DNA of 64,000 bases from an uncultured Alphaproteobacteria bacterium (GCA_937995535.1 CALKJU010000009.1:62001-126000), one strand, 5' to 3'. Shown: positions 44,489-55,353, counted from the first letter of the stretch. Made by a program: numbers and translations. The notes: generated by a model not told the origin, from the letters alone.

Positions 44489-45676
44489 ATGCAGAACGCG
44501 CCGATCGCGTCGCTCATGCCCGTCTACAAGCGGGTCGATCTCACCTTCAGCCACGGCGAGGGGTCGTGGCTCGTCGACACCGCCGGCCGCCGCTGGCTCG
44601 ACTTCGCGAGCGGGATCGCCGTCACCGGGCTGGGGCACGGCCACCCGCACCTCGTCCGCACGCTCCAGGACCAGGCGGCGCGACTGTGGCACGTCTCGAA
44701 TCTGTGGCGGATCGAGCCGCTCGAGCGACTGGCCGACCGGCTGGTCGCGCACAGCTTCGCCGACACGGTGTTCGTCGGCAACTCCGGCACCGAGATGATC
44801 GAGGGCTGCATCAAGCTGGCCCGACGCTTCCACTGGGCGGCGGGCCGGCCCGAGCGGTACCGCATCGTGACCTTCGAGGGCGCCTTCCACGGCCGGACGA
44901 TGGGCGCCATCTCGGCCGCGGGCAGCGCCAAGCTGACCGAGGGCTGCGCGCCGCTGCTGGAAGGTTTCGACCATGTGCCGTTCGGCGATCACGAGGCCCT
45001 GCACCGCGCGATCGGGCCCGAGACCGCCGCGATCCTGATCGAGCCCATCCAGGGCGAGGGCGGCATCCGCGTGGTGCCGCCGCAATGCCTCGAGGGACTG
45101 CGGGCGCTGTGCGACGCGCACGACCTGCTGCTGATCTTCGACGAAGTGCAGTGCGGACTGGGCCGTACCGGGAAGCTGTTCGCGCACGAATGGTCGAACG
45201 CGCGGCCGGACGTGATGGCGCTCGCCAAGGGCCTGGGCGGCGGCTTCCCGATCGGGGCGATCCTCGCCACCGCGCGCGCCGCTTCGGGCATGACCGCCGG
45301 CAGCCATGGCTCGACCTTCGGTGGCAACCCGCTCGCCTGTGCTGTGGCCAACGCGGTCCTCGACGTGATGCTGGCCGACGGCTTCCTCGCCGACGTGGCG
45401 CGCAAGGGCGAGCTGCTGCGGGCTCGGCTGAGCGCGCTCGCCGAGGCGCACCCGGCGGTGATCGCCGAGGTCCGCGGCAAGGGTCTGCTCGCCGGGATCC
45501 GCACCCTGCCGAGCAATGCGGATGTGGCCGCGGCGCTGCGCGAGGAAGGGCTCTTGACCGTCGCCGCCGCCGACAACGTCCTGCGGCTCCTGCCGCCGCT
45601 CACCATCACCGAGGAGGAGATCGGGCTCGCGACGGCGGCGATCGACGCCGCCTGCCGGCGGCTGGCGGCCGCCTGA
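44489..45676 (+). CDS. argD: Acetylornithine/succinyldiaminopimelate-type aminotransferase (ArgD)
   Basis: A 395-residue class III PLP aminotransferase. FVGNSGTEMIEGCIKLARRF, FEGAFHGRTMGA and IEPIQGEGGIRV are the co-factor and substrate segments; LIFDEVQCGLGRTGKLFAHE carries the PLP-binding Asp, ALAKGLGGGFPIGAIL the Schiff-base Lys, and GSHGSTFGGNPLACAV the phosphate loop. Catalyses N-acetylornithine formation in arginine biosynthesis (and can act in lysine synthesis). hslO follows 30 bp later; argF, often in between in alphaproteobacteria, is not present here. Confidence 0.92.
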   Translation: MQNAPIASLMPVYKRVDLTFSHGEGSWLVDTAGRRWLDFASGIAVTGLGHGHPHLVRTLQDQAARLWHVSNLWRIEPLERLADRLVAHSFADTVFVGNSGTEMIEGCIKLARRFHWAAGRPERYRIVTFEGAFHGRTMGAISAAGSAKLTEGCAPLLEGFDHVPFGDHEALHRAIGPETAAILIEPIQGEGGIRVVPPQCLEGLRALCDAHDLLLIFDEVQCGLGRTGKLFAHEWSNARPDVMALAKGLGGGFPIGAILATARAASGMTAGSHGSTFGGNPLACAVANAVLDVMLADGFLADVARKGELLRARLSALAEAHPAVIAEVRGKGLLAGIRTLPSNADVAAALREEGLLTVAAADNVLRLLPPLTITEEEIGLATAAIDAACRRLAAA

Positions 45677-45706
45677 CGGGCTTGCCTCGCCGGGCCCATT
45701 CGCCAC

Positions 45707-46627
45707 ATGAGGGCCATGCCTCTCGCTACCGGAACCGATCTGCTGCGGCCGTTCCAGCTCGACCGCACGCAGCTCCGCGGCCGCTTGGTCCGGCTCGGCG
45801 CCACCATCGACCAGGTCCTCCGCGCGCACGCCTATCCGGCGGCGGTGTCGGCCCAGCTCGGCGAACTGCTGCTGCTCGCCGGCGGCCTCGCCGGTGGGCT
45901 GAAGTTCGCCGGCTCCTTCAGTCTCCAGGTGCGTGGCGACGGGCCCGTGGGCCTGATGGTCGCCGACTGCACCAACGAGGGGCGGATGCGCGGCTATGCC
46001 AGCTTCGACGCCGCACGGATGGCGGCGGACGAGACCCTGGTCGGGCCGGCGCTGGTCGGCACCGGCCTGCTCGCGCTGACCGTCGACCAGACCGCGACCG
46101 GTGGCGAGCTCTACCAGGGGATCGTCGAGCTGTCGGGGGCGACGTTGACCGCCTCGATGCTCACCTACTTCCACCGCTCGGAGCAGGTGCCGACGGGGAT
46201 CCGCACGGCACTCGGCAAGGATCCGCGCAGCGGGAGCTGGCGTGCCGGTGCCCTGATCGTGCAGTCGATGCCCGGCGCCGGTGCCACGAGCCCCGAAGAG
46301 CGCACCGAGGACTGGCAGCGGACGATGCTGCTGATGCAGACCGTCCGCGACGACGAGCTGCTCGATCCGGCACTGCCGCCGGACGACCTGCTGTGGCGGC
46401 TGTTCCACGAGGAGCGGGTACGGGTGTTCGCGCCGCTGGCGCTGACCCACGGGTGCAGCTGCGACGAGGCGCGTGTGGCCAACGTGCTGCGCAGCTTCGC
46501 GGCCGACGAGCTCGAGGAGATGCGCCTGCCGGACGGCGCCGTCGCGGTCACCTGCCAGTTCTGCAGCCGGACCTACCGCTTCGGGCCGGAACGGCTGGCC
46601 GCACTGCGCGGCGCGGGACTGCACTGA
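45707..46627 (+). CDS. hslO: Hsp33, redox-regulated chaperone
   Basis: A 306-residue holdase chaperone activated by oxidation. The C-terminal zinc site is complete: Cys250 and Cys252 (HGCSCDEARV) and Cys283 and Cys286 (VTCQFCSRTY), the CxC...CxxC arrangement in which disulfides form and release zinc under peroxide stress. The N-terminal domain fits the family (AVSAQLGELLLLAGGLAGGL, GYASFDAARMA). An ATG three codons downstream is an alternative start. Convergent with nothing; it stands between argD and the IclR gene. Confidence 0.95.
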   Translation: MRAMPLATGTDLLRPFQLDRTQLRGRLVRLGATIDQVLRAHAYPAAVSAQLGELLLLAGGLAGGLKFAGSFSLQVRGDGPVGLMVADCTNEGRMRGYASFDAARMAADETLVGPALVGTGLLALTVDQTATGGELYQGIVELSGATLTASMLTYFHRSEQVPTGIRTALGKDPRSGSWRAGALIVQSMPGAGATSPEERTEDWQRTMLLMQTVRDDELLDPALPPDDLLWRLFHEERVRVFAPLALTHGCSCDEARVANVLRSFAADELEEMRLPDGAVAVTCQFCSRTYRFGPERLAALRGAGLH

Positions 46628-46652
46628 GCGCGTCGATTGCATGTGGGATGCT

Positions 46653-46668
46653 TTCCGCTATACGGAAA
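46653..46668. promoter_or_regulatory. IclR-type operator immediately upstream of the regulator gene
   Basis: TTCCGCTATACGGAAA, within a longer perfect inverted repeat GCTTTCCG (46650-46657) and CGGAAAGC (46663-46670), ends one base before the ATG of the IclR-family gene. It overlaps the ribosome-binding region, so a bound regulator could block its own transcription or translation. Nearly the same sequence occurs at 47518-47533. Confidence 0.65.
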
Positions 46669-46670
46669 GC

Positions 46671-47507
46671 ATGGCCAAGACACGGATGCGGAGCGTCCCT
46701 GCGCCGCCGGGCGAGCGTGGTGGCAACGTGCAGGCGCTCAGCCGGGCGCTGGCGCTGCTGCGCGCGATCGCCGCGAGCCATGACGGCCTGACCCTCACCG
46801 AGGTCGCCCAGACGGTCGGATTGGCCCCTTCGACCGCGCATCGCCTGCTCACCACCCTGCAGCAGGATCGCTTCGTCCGCTTCGATCCGGTCGGAAACCT
46901 GTGGCAGGTCGGAGTGGGCGCATTCGCCGTCGGCAACGCCTTCGTGCGCACCCGCGACGTCGTCATGATGGCCCGCCCGCGCCTGCGCCGGCTCATGGAG
47001 GAAAGCGGCGAGACCGTGAACCTCTACGTCGAGGACCAGGGCGAGGCGGTCTGCATGACGCAGGTCGAGTGCCGCGAGATGATGCGCGCGATCGCCCGGC
47101 CGGGCGGCCGGGTGCGGATGCACTGCTCCGGGGTCGGCAAGGCGATCCTCGCCTGGCTGCCGGACCGCGATCTGGCCCGGATCCTCGAGCGACACGGCCT
47201 GCCGGCGGTGACCGACCGGACCCTGCGCACGCCGCGCGCGTTGCGCGCCGATCTCGAGCTGACCCGTGCCCGCGGCTACGCGGTCGACGACGAGGAGCAC
47301 GCGGTCGGACTGCGCTGCGTCGCGGCACCGATCTTCGACGAGCACGGCGCACCGATCGCCGGCCTGTCGATCTCCGGCCCCTGCGCGCGGGTCACCGAAG
47401 GGCGCGTGGCGGTGCTCGGGGCGCTGGTCGAGGCCGCGGCGCGGGCCATCTCGCTCGAGCTGGGCGGCCATTCGGCGACCCGCCAGGCCGAGACCGCGAA
47501 CGCCTAG
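46671..47507 (+). CDS. IclR-family transcriptional regulator
   Basis: A 278-residue regulator. Residues about 25-85 hold the winged helix (VQALSRALALLRAIAASHDG, LTEVAQTVGLAPSTAHRLLT), followed by the effector-binding domain (VEDQGEAVCMTQVECREMMR, CSGVGKAILAWLPDRDLARI, GLRCVAAPIFDEHGAPIAGL). Members such as AllR and GclR repress allantoin/glyoxylate genes and respond to glyoxylate or allantoin. The gene lies immediately upstream of gcl on the same strand, and matching palindromes precede both genes, supporting control of the gcl operon and of itself. ATG at 46671 directly follows the palindrome. Confidence 0.93.
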   Translation: MAKTRMRSVPAPPGERGGNVQALSRALALLRAIAASHDGLTLTEVAQTVGLAPSTAHRLLTTLQQDRFVRFDPVGNLWQVGVGAFAVGNAFVRTRDVVMMARPRLRRLMEESGETVNLYVEDQGEAVCMTQVECREMMRAIARPGGRVRMHCSGVGKAILAWLPDRDLARILERHGLPAVTDRTLRTPRALRADLELTRARGYAVDDEEHAVGLRCVAAPIFDEHGAPIAGLSISGPCARVTEGRVAVLGALVEAAARAISLELGGHSATRQAETANA

Positions 47508-47517
47508 AGGCCGGTTC

Positions 47518-47533
47518 TTCCACGATACGGAAA
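47518..47533. promoter_or_regulatory. Second IclR-type operator, upstream of gcl
   Basis: TTCCACGATACGGAAA differs from 46653-46668 at two of 16 positions (TTCC-N-C-N-ATACGGAAA is common to both). Located 77 bp before the gcl start, inside the 102-bp gap after the regulator gene. Binding by the adjacent IclR-type protein is inferred. Confidence 0.6.
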
Positions 47534-47609
47534 TGCTTCCGTCGCGACTTGAGCGGCGGGCGACGGCGCCGCATAGTGCCCCTGGCGGGCAAGCGCGAGG
47601 GAGGGAACC

Positions 47610-49433
47610 ATGGCGAGGATGACGGCGGCCGAGGCGGCGGTCCGCGTGCTCGAGCGGGAGGGTGTGACGGTCGCCTTCGGCGTTCCCGGCGCGGCCATCA
47701 ACCCGTTCTACGCGGCGCTCCGCGCCCAGGGCACGATCCGCCACATCCTTGCCCGGCACGTCGAGGGCGCGTCGCACATGGCCGACGGCTACACCCGTGC
47801 CAAGGCCGGCAACATCGGCGTCTGCATCGGCACCTCGGGACCCGCCGGGACGGACATGATCACCGGGCTCTACACGGCCCAGGCTGACTCGCTGCCGATC
47901 CTGTGCATCACCGGGCAGGCGCCGCGGCCGCGGCTGCACAAGGAGGACTTCCAGGCCGTCGACATCGCCGCGATCGCCAAGCCGGTCAGCAAGTGGGCAG
48001 TGACGGTGCTCGAGCCGGGGCTGGTCCCGCGTGTCTTCCAGCAGGCGTTCCACCTCATGCGCTCGGGGCGGCCCGGGCCGGTCCTGATCGACCTGCCGGT
48101 CGACGTCCAGACCGCCGAGATCGAGTTCGACATCGACACCTACGAGCCGCTGCCCGCCTACAAGCCCGCGGCGACCCGGCGGCAGATCGAGAAGGCGATG
48201 GCGATGCTCGACGAGGCCGAGCGGCCGCTGATCGTCGCCGGCGGTGGGATCATCAATGCCGACGCCAGCGATCTGTTGGTGCGCTTTGCCGAGACCACCG
48301 GCGTGCCGGTCATCCCGACACTGATGGGCTGGGGCTGCATTCCCGACGACCACCCGCTGATGGCCGGGATGGTCGGCCTGCAGACCAGCCACCGCTACGG
48401 CAACCGGACCTTCCTCAAGTCCGACTTCGTGCTCGGTATCGGCAACCGGTGGGCCAACCGGCACACCGGCTCGGTGGAGAACTACACGAAGGGCCGGCGC
48501 TTTGTGCACGTCGACATCGAGCCGACCCAGATCGGGCGGGTCTTCAATCCCGACTACGGCATCGTCTCGGATGCCAAGGCGGCGCTCGAGCTGTTCTGCG
48601 AGGTGGCTGCGGAGCGGCGCCGCGACGGGCGCCTCAAGGACCGCTCGGCCTGGGCCCAGGAGTGCGAGCACCGCAAGCTGCACATGCTGCGCAGGACGCA
48701 TTTCGACCAAGTGCCGCTGAAGCCGCAGCGGGTCTACCAGGAGATGAACGAGGAGTTCGGGCGCGACACCTGCTACGTCACGACGATCGGCCTGTCGCAG
48801 ATCGCCGGGGCGCAGTTCCTCCACGTCTACAAGCCGCGCAACTGGATCAACTGCGGGCAGGCCGGGCCTCTGGGCTGGACCTTGCCCGCGGCACTCGGCG
48901 TCCGCGCCGCCGACCCTAAGCGCGAGATCGTGGCCCTGTCGGGCGACTACGACTTCCAGTTCCTGATCGAGGAGCTGGCGGTCGGCGCGCAGCACAAGCT
49001 GCCCTACCTGCACGTGGTCATCAACAACTCCTATCTCGGCCTGATCCGGCAAGCGCAGCGCGGCTTCCAGATGGACTTCGAGGTCAGCCTCGCCTTCGAC
49101 AACATCAACAACGAGGAGGTCGGCAGCTACGGGGTCGATCACGTGGCGGTCGCGGAGGGGCTCGGCTGCAAGGCGATCCGCGTCAAGAGCCCCAACGAGT
49201 TCAAGGAGGCGTTCGCGCGCGCCCGGGCGCTGATGGAGGAACACCAGGTGCCGGTGGTGCTCGAGTTCATCACCGAGCGGGTCACCAACATCGCCATGGG
49301 CACCGAGATCCACAACGTCGCCGAGTTCGAGGAGATCCTCTGCCTCGACCCGTCGCTCACGCTCGACGACGTGTCCGGGTCGGTGATCAACGCGCCGTCG
49401 CCATCGCAGCCCGCGACCGCACCGGCACGCTGA
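47610..49433 (+). CDS. gcl: Glyoxylate carboligase (tartronate-semialdehyde synthase)
   Basis: A 607-residue ThDP-dependent enzyme joining two glyoxylate molecules to tartronate semialdehyde and CO2. The normal catalytic glutamate of the family is replaced by Val51 ([14 protein letters not shown]), exactly as in E. coli Gcl, which separates it from acetolactate synthase. The ThDP-binding motif [12 protein letters not shown]...VVINN is present, as is the FAD/ADP-binding-like middle domain. Long enough and colinear with Gcl. Heads the run gcl-glxR-glycerate kinase-puuE-allantoate hydrolase-M20. Likely repressed by the IclR gene upstream. Confidence 0.96.
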   Translation: MARMTAAEAAVRVLEREGVTVAFGVPGAAINPFYAALRAQGTIRHILARHVEGASHMADGYTRAKAGNIGVCIGTSGPAGTDMITGLYTAQADSLPILCITGQAPRPRLHKEDFQAVDIAAIAKPVSKWAVTVLEPGLVPRVFQQAFHLMRSGRPGPVLIDLPVDVQTAEIEFDIDTYEPLPAYKPAATRRQIEKAMAMLDEAERPLIVAGGGIINADASDLLVRFAETTGVPVIPTLMGWGCIPDDHPLMAGMVGLQTSHRYGNRTFLKSDFVLGIGNRWANRHTGSVENYTKGRRFVHVDIEPTQIGRVFNPDYGIVSDAKAALELFCEVAAERRRDGRLKDRSAWAQECEHRKLHMLRRTHFDQVPLKPQRVYQEMNEEFGRDTCYVTTIGLSQIAGAQFLHVYKPRNWINCGQAGPLGWTLPAALGVRAADPKREIVALSGDYDFQFLIEELAVGAQHKLPYLHVVINNSYLGLIRQAQRGFQMDFEVSLAFDNINNEEVGSYGVDHVAVAEGLGCKAIRVKSPNEFKEAFARARALMEEHQVPVVLEFITERVTNIAMGTEIHNVAEFEEILCLDPSLTLDDVSGSVINAPSPSQPATAPAR

Positions 49434-49473
49434 GACCGGCCGCGCGAACCATCCAACGGGGAGCTTTCGTGTC

Positions 49474-50364
49474 ATGACCGATGTCGGGTTCATCGGGCTC
49501 GGGATCATGGGCCGGCCGATGGCCGGCCACCTGATCGGCGGCGGCCACCGCGTCCACCTCCACAGCCGCTCCGGCGTGCCAGCCGAGCTCACGGATAAGG
49601 GCGGCATTCCTTGCGCCAGCCCGCGCGAGGTCGCGGCGAAGTCCGAGATCACTTTCACGATGGTCCCCGACACGCCCGACGTCGAGGCGGTGCTGTTCGG
49701 CGAGGACGGCGTTGCCGCGGGCCTCGGCGCGGGCAAGATCGTCGTCGACATGAGCTCGATCTCGCCGCTCGCCACCAAGGACTTCGCTAGGCGGGTCAAC
49801 GGTCTCGGGGCGGATTATCTCGACGCCCCGGTATCCGGTGGCGAGGTCGGCGCCAAGGCCGGCACGCTCACCATCATGGTCGGCGGGCCCGAGGCCGCGT
49901 TCGCGCGGGTCAAGCCGCTGTTCGAGCTGATGGGCAAGAACATCACGCTCGTCGGTGGCAACGGCGACGGGCAGACGACCAAGGTCGCGAACCAGATGAT
50001 CGTCGCCGTCACCATCCAGGCGGTGGCCGAGGCGCTGGTGCTGGCGGCCAAGGCCGGCGCCGACCCGGCCAAGGTCCGCGCCGCACTGATGGGCGGGTTC
50101 GCCAGCTCGCGGATCCTCGAGGTCCATGGCGAGCGGATGGTCAAGCGGACCTTCGCCCCCGGCTTCCGCATCGAGCTGCATCAGAAGGATCTGGGTCTGG
50201 CACTGGCCAGCGCCCGCGCGCTCGGCGTGCACATGCCGGCCACGGCCAGCGCGCAGCAGCTCATGAACACCTGCGAGGCGATCGGCGGCAAGGGCTGGGA
50301 CCATTCGGCGCTGGTCCGCGCCGTCGAGGTCGCGAGCGGCTTCGAGATCGGCGCCGGCGCGTAA
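49474..50364 (+). CDS. glxR: Tartronate semialdehyde reductase
   Basis: A 296-residue beta-hydroxyacid dehydrogenase. The NAD(P)-binding GFIGLGIMGRPMAGHLI, the substrate-binding DAPVSGGEVGAKAGTL and the catalytic lysine segment GDGQTTKVANQMIV are all present. Reduces tartronate semialdehyde from Gcl to D-glycerate. Position directly after gcl fixes the specificity among the related 3-hydroxyisobutyrate and 6-phosphogluconate-like dehydrogenases. Hydroxypyruvate isomerase (hyi), often between gcl and glxR, is absent. Confidence 0.93.
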   Translation: MTDVGFIGLGIMGRPMAGHLIGGGHRVHLHSRSGVPAELTDKGGIPCASPREVAAKSEITFTMVPDTPDVEAVLFGEDGVAAGLGAGKIVVDMSSISPLATKDFARRVNGLGADYLDAPVSGGEVGAKAGTLTIMVGGPEAAFARVKPLFELMGKNITLVGGNGDGQTTKVANQMIVAVTIQAVAEALVLAAKAGADPAKVRAALMGGFASSRILEVHGERMVKRTFAPGFRIELHQKDLGLALASARALGVHMPATASAQQLMNTCEAIGGKGWDHSALVRAVEVASGFEIGAGA

Positions 50365-50437
50365 CCGGGATTGACGCGCCCGCCCACGCGGCGGAGCCTG
50401 GATCATCCAGCGGGCCAACCGGGAGAAGGCTTGGGAC

Positions 50438-51709
50438 ATGGCGGAGCCCCGCGCGTTCCTGCGCGCGCTGTTGGACGCCGCGATCGCCGCGGCGTTGCCC
50501 GAGCGCATCCTGCCGCCGCACCTACCGCCGCCGCCGCGCGGCCGGACGATCGTGCTGGGCGCCGGCAAGGCGAGCGCCGCCATGGCCAAGGTCGTCGAGG
50601 ACCGCTGGCCGGGACCGCTGGAGGGCCTGGTCGTCACCCGCTACGGGCACGGCGTCCCGTGCCGGCGGATCGAGATCGTCGAGGCCGCACACCCGGTGCC
50701 GGACGCGGCCGGCCAGGCCGCGGCCCAGCGCATCTTGGACCTGGCCCGCAGCGCCGGCGCTGACGATCTCGTCCTCTGCCTGATCTCCGGCGGCGGCTCG
50801 GCGCTGCTGGCGCTGCCGGCCGAGGGGCTGTCCCTCGCGGACAAGCAGACAGTGAACAAGGCGCTGCTCGCCTCGGGCGCCGACATCCATCAGATGAACG
50901 TGGTTCGCAAGCACCTCTCGGCGATCAAGGGCGGACGCCTCGCCGCCGCCGCCTACCCGGCCAGGGTCGTGAGCCTGCTGATCTCCGACGTGCCGGGGGA
51001 CGAGCCGAGCTCGATCGCCTCGGGGCCGACGGTGCCCGATCCCTCGACCTTCGCCGACGCGCGCGCGATCCTCGCCCGCTACGGCATCGAGCCGCCGCCG
51101 GCGGTCCGGGCGCATCTCGATCGCGCCGCCGAGGAGACACCCAAGCCGGGCGATCCGCGCCTCGCCACCGCCACGACGGTCATCGTCGCCCGGCCGCAGG
51201 CGAGCCTCGAGGCGGCGGCGGAGGTCGCCCGCGCGCAGCAGGTGAAGCCGCTGATCCTGGGTGACAGCCTCGAGGGTGAGGCGCGCGAGGTCGGACGCGT
51301 CATGGCCGGCATCGCCGCCCAGGTGCGCCGCCACGGCCAGCCCCTGCCCGCGCCGTGCGTGCTGCTGTCCGGCGGCGAGACGACGGTGACGCTGCGCGGC
51401 AGCGGCGGTCGCGGCGGGCGCAACAGCGAGTTCCTCCTCGGTCTCGCGCTGCAGCTTCAGGGCCTGCCGGGTGTCTGGGCGATCGCCGGCGACACCGACG
51501 GCATCGACGGCAGCGAGGACAATGCCGGAGCGGTCGTGACGCCGGACTCGCTCGAGCGGGCGCGTCGCCTCGGCCACAAGGCCGCGGACCACCTCTCCGC
51601 CAACGACGCCTACGGGTTCTTCGCGGCCCTGGACGATCTCGTCGTCACCGGGCCGACGCTGACCAACGTCAACGACTTCCGAGCCGTGTTGATCGAGGCC
51701 GCGCGATGA
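50438..51709 (+). CDS. Glycerate 2-kinase (MOFRL/TtuD family)
   Basis: A 423-residue kinase of the GckA/TtuD type with the N-terminal domain (LGAGKASAAMAKVVE, ISGGGSALLALPAEGLSLAD, LLASGADIHQMNVVRKHLSA IKGG region) and the C-terminal MOFRL domain (CVLLSGGETTVTLRGSGG, AIAGDTDGIDGSEDNAGAV). Phosphorylates D-glycerate to 2-phosphoglycerate, the last step of the glycerate pathway that starts at Gcl. The stop overlaps the puuE ATG by 4 bp (ATGA). Confidence 0.93.
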   Translation: MAEPRAFLRALLDAAIAAALPERILPPHLPPPPRGRTIVLGAGKASAAMAKVVEDRWPGPLEGLVVTRYGHGVPCRRIEIVEAAHPVPDAAGQAAAQRILDLARSAGADDLVLCLISGGGSALLALPAEGLSLADKQTVNKALLASGADIHQMNVVRKHLSAIKGGRLAAAAYPARVVSLLISDVPGDEPSSIASGPTVPDPSTFADARAILARYGIEPPPAVRAHLDRAAEETPKPGDPRLATATTVIVARPQASLEAAAEVARAQQVKPLILGDSLEGEAREVGRVMAGIAAQVRRHGQPLPAPCVLLSGGETTVTLRGSGGRGGRNSEFLLGLALQLQGLPGVWAIAGDTDGIDGSEDNAGAVVTPDSLERARRLGHKAADHLSANDAYGFFAALDDLVVTGPTLTNVNDFRAVLIEAAR

Positions 51710-52628
51710 CCGGCGCCTATCCCCGCGACATGGTCGGCTACGGACGTACCCCGCCCGACGCCGACTGGCCCGGCGGGGCGCATCTCGCCCTGCAGATCGT
51801 CCTCAATTACGAGGAGGGTGGCGAGAGCTGCGTGCTCCACGGCGATCCCGCCTCCGAGGCATTCCTGTCCGAGATCACCGGCGCGGTGCCGTTGCCGGGC
51901 ATGCGCCACATGAACATGGAGTCGATCTACGAGTACGGCAGTCGCGCCGGATTCTGGCGGGTCTGGCGGCTCATGACCGAGCGGCGCCTGCCGCTCACCG
52001 TCTATGGCGTCGCCATGGCGATGGACCGCAACCGCGAGGCCTGCGCCGCGATGCGCGAGGCCGGCTGGGAGATCGCCAGCCACGGGCTGCGCTGGATCGA
52101 CTATCAGCACGTCCCGCCCGAGGAAGAGCGCGCGCAGATGCGCGAGGCGATCCACCTGCACAGCGAGATTACCGGCGAGCGCCCGCTCGGCTGGTACACC
52201 GGGCGTTGCAGCCCCCATACGCTGCGCCTCGTCGTCGAGGAAGGCGGCTTCGTCTACGCCGCCGACTCCTACGCCGACGACCTGCCCTATTGGGCGGTGG
52301 TGGAGGGCAAGCCCCAGCTCGTCGTGCCCTACACGCTCGACGCCAACGACATGCGCTTCTGCATCCAGGCCGGCTACACGGCCGCGGATCAGTTCGAGAC
52401 CTATCTCAAGGACAGCTTCGATGCCCTGTACGAGGAAGGACGGCGCGGCAAGCCGAAGATGATGTCGGTCGGGCTGCACTGCCGGCTGGTCGGCCGGCCG
52501 GGCCGGATCGGCGCCCTGCAGCGCTTCCTCGACCATGTCCAGCGCCACGACCGGGTCTGGATCTGCCGTCGGATCGAGATCGCCCGGCATTGGCAGGCGC
52601 GACATCCCTTCAGCGGCGCGACGCGGCC

Positions 52629-52632
<4 letters not shown>
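51706..52632 (+). CDS. puuE: PuuE-type allantoinase
   Basis: A 308-residue polysaccharide-deacetylase-fold enzyme. Its segments YPRDMVGYGRTPPDADWPGG, NYEEGGESCVLHGD, SMESIYEYGSRAG-type MNMESIYEYGSRAGFWR and GWEIASHGLRWIDYQ fit PuuE, the metal-independent allantoinase, rather than chitin deacetylases; the typical deacetylase metal motif is modified, as in PuuE. Hydrolyses allantoin to allantoate. It overlaps the kinase and the following amidohydrolase genes, indicating a single operon for ureide use. Confidence 0.9.
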
Positions 52633-53864
<1,232 letters not shown>

Positions 53865-53872
53865 GACCGTCC

Positions 53873-55108
53873 ATGTCGACCGCCGAGACCATCCACACCT
53901 TCCTCGACCGCGAGGCGCCGGCGCAGCAGGCCTTCCTGGCCGAGCTGGTCAAGGTCCCCTCCGACAACCCGCCGGGCGACTGCGCGCGCCACGCCGCACG
54001 CACCGCCGAACTGCTCGCAGGGCTGGGCCTCGCCGTCGAGCGTCACCCGGTGCCGGCCGACCAGGCCCGGGCCAACGGCATGATCAGCGCGACCAACCTG
54101 ATCGTCCGCCACCGCTTCGGCGACGGTCCGGTGATCGCGCTCAACGCCCACGGCGATGTCGTCCCGCCCGGCGAGGGCTGGACCAAGGATCCCTACGGCG
54201 CGGAGATCGTCGATGGCTGGATGTACGGCCGCGGTGTGGCCGTCTCCAAGTCGGACATCGCCAGCTACACCTGGGCGCTGCTGGCGCTCCGGGCATCCGG
54301 CGCGCCGCTCGCCGGAACGGTCGAGCTGCATTTCACCTACGACGAGGAGGCCGGTGGCAACATCGGTCCCGGCCTGATCATGCGCGCTGGCCTCAGCCGG
54401 CCGGACCTCGTGATCGCCGCCGGCTTCTCCTACGCCGTCGTCACCGCGCACAATGGCTGCCTGCATCTCGAGGTGCAGGTCGATGGACGCTCGGCGCACG
54501 CGGCGATGCCCTTCACCGGGATCGACGCGCTGGAGGCGGCGCAGCATGTGCTGGGCACGCTCTACGCCTGGCGCAGGACGCTGAGCAGGCGGGTCTCGAG
54601 CATCGCCGGGATCGGCAGCCCGCAGCTCACCGTCGGGCTCATCAGGGGCGGGATCAACACCAACGTCGTCCCCGATCGGATCACGTTTCGTCTCGACCGC
54701 CGGCTGATCCCCGAGGAGAGTCCGACCGAGGTCGAGCGCGAGCTGGTCGAGCTGATCGCCGGTGCCGCGCGGGCGTACCCCGAGGCGCGGGTCACGGTCC
54801 GCCGCATCCTGCTCGTCGAGCCGCTCGTCGAGGGACCGGAGAGCCGCCGCGCGGCGGCGATCCTCTGCCGCCACGCCAGCGCGATCATGGGCGAGCCGGT
54901 GACCACCAGGGGCGTGCCGCTCTACACCGACGCGCCGCACTACGCGGCGCGCGGCGTCCCGGTCGTGCTCTACGGCGCCGGCCCGCACAGCATCGAGGAG
55001 GCCAACGCGCATCGCGCCGACGAGCGCCTGCCGCTCGCCGACCTGCGCAAGGCGACCGAGGTGCTGGCGCTGAGCCTGGCCGAGCTGCTGGCCGCCGAGC
55101 GGGCCTAG
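53873..55108 (+). CDS. M20 family metallopeptidase/deacylase
   Basis: A 411-residue ArgE/DapE-like hydrolase. Metal-binding His is in ALNAHGDVVPPGEGW, the catalytic glutamate pair in FTYDEEAGGNIGPG and the dimerisation motif in GRSAHAAMPFTGIDALEAA. The substrate cannot be read from sequence. Because it is 8 bp after the allantoate amidohydrolase gene, it may catalyse a further step in ureide degradation such as ureidoglycolate hydrolysis, or peptide/N-acyl amino acid hydrolysis. Its last 3 bp overlap the convergent FmdB-like gene. Confidence 0.85.
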   Translation: MSTAETIHTFLDREAPAQQAFLAELVKVPSDNPPGDCARHAARTAELLAGLGLAVERHPVPADQARANGMISATNLIVRHRFGDGPVIALNAHGDVVPPGEGWTKDPYGAEIVDGWMYGRGVAVSKSDIASYTWALLALRASGAPLAGTVELHFTYDEEAGGNIGPGLIMRAGLSRPDLVIAAGFSYAVVTAHNGCLHLEVQVDGRSAHAAMPFTGIDALEAAQHVLGTLYAWRRTLSRRVSSIAGIGSPQLTVGLIRGGINTNVVPDRITFRLDRRLIPEESPTEVERELVELIAGAARAYPEARVTVRRILLVEPLVEGPESRRAAAILCRHASAIMGEPVTTRGVPLYTDAPHYAARGVPVVLYGAGPHSIEEANAHRADERLPLADLRKATEVLALSLAELLAAERA

Positions 55109-55353
55109 TGCAGGCAGCCCGCGCCGCAGACATGCGCCCCCGGTGCCGGTCGCTCGCAGGCGCCGCTGGCGCAGGCGCCGTCGCCGAAGCAGGCCGGCTC
55201 GCCACTTTCGCCATGGCTGACGTTCGGTCGGGCGAGCGCTCGAGGTGCCGGCTCGGCGCAGGTCGGGCAGGGCTCCGGCGCCTCGGAGGTGGCGAGCCGG
55301 CCCCAGGCGCTGAACTCCCCATGCTCGCGACAGGTGTAGGTGTAGAGCGGCAT
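55105..55353 (-). CDS. FmdB-like zinc ribbon protein
   Basis: An 82-residue small protein of the FmdB/CxxC-zinc-ribbon family: MPLYTYTCREHGEFSAWG, then CPTCAEPAPRALARPNVS, and a Cys-rich tail (CFGDGACASGACERPAPG, CGAGCLH) common in alphaproteobacterial members. The first zinc pair has the form C-x2-H (CREH) rather than CxxC, so binding may need the tail cysteines. Function is unknown; FmdB was proposed as a regulator of formamidase. The ATG giving MPLY was chosen over a longer frame. Convergent with the M20 gene; upstream is the tRNA gene. Confidence 0.85.
   Translation of the reverse strand: MPLYTYTCREHGEFSAWGRLATSEAPEPCPTCAEPAPRALARPNVSHGESGEPACFGDGACASGACERPAPGAHVCGAGCLH

Noticed and set aside
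46548-49799. A 1,083-codon open frame on the minus strand
   Set aside because: Antisense to the IclR regulator and gcl genes, both of which are well supported.
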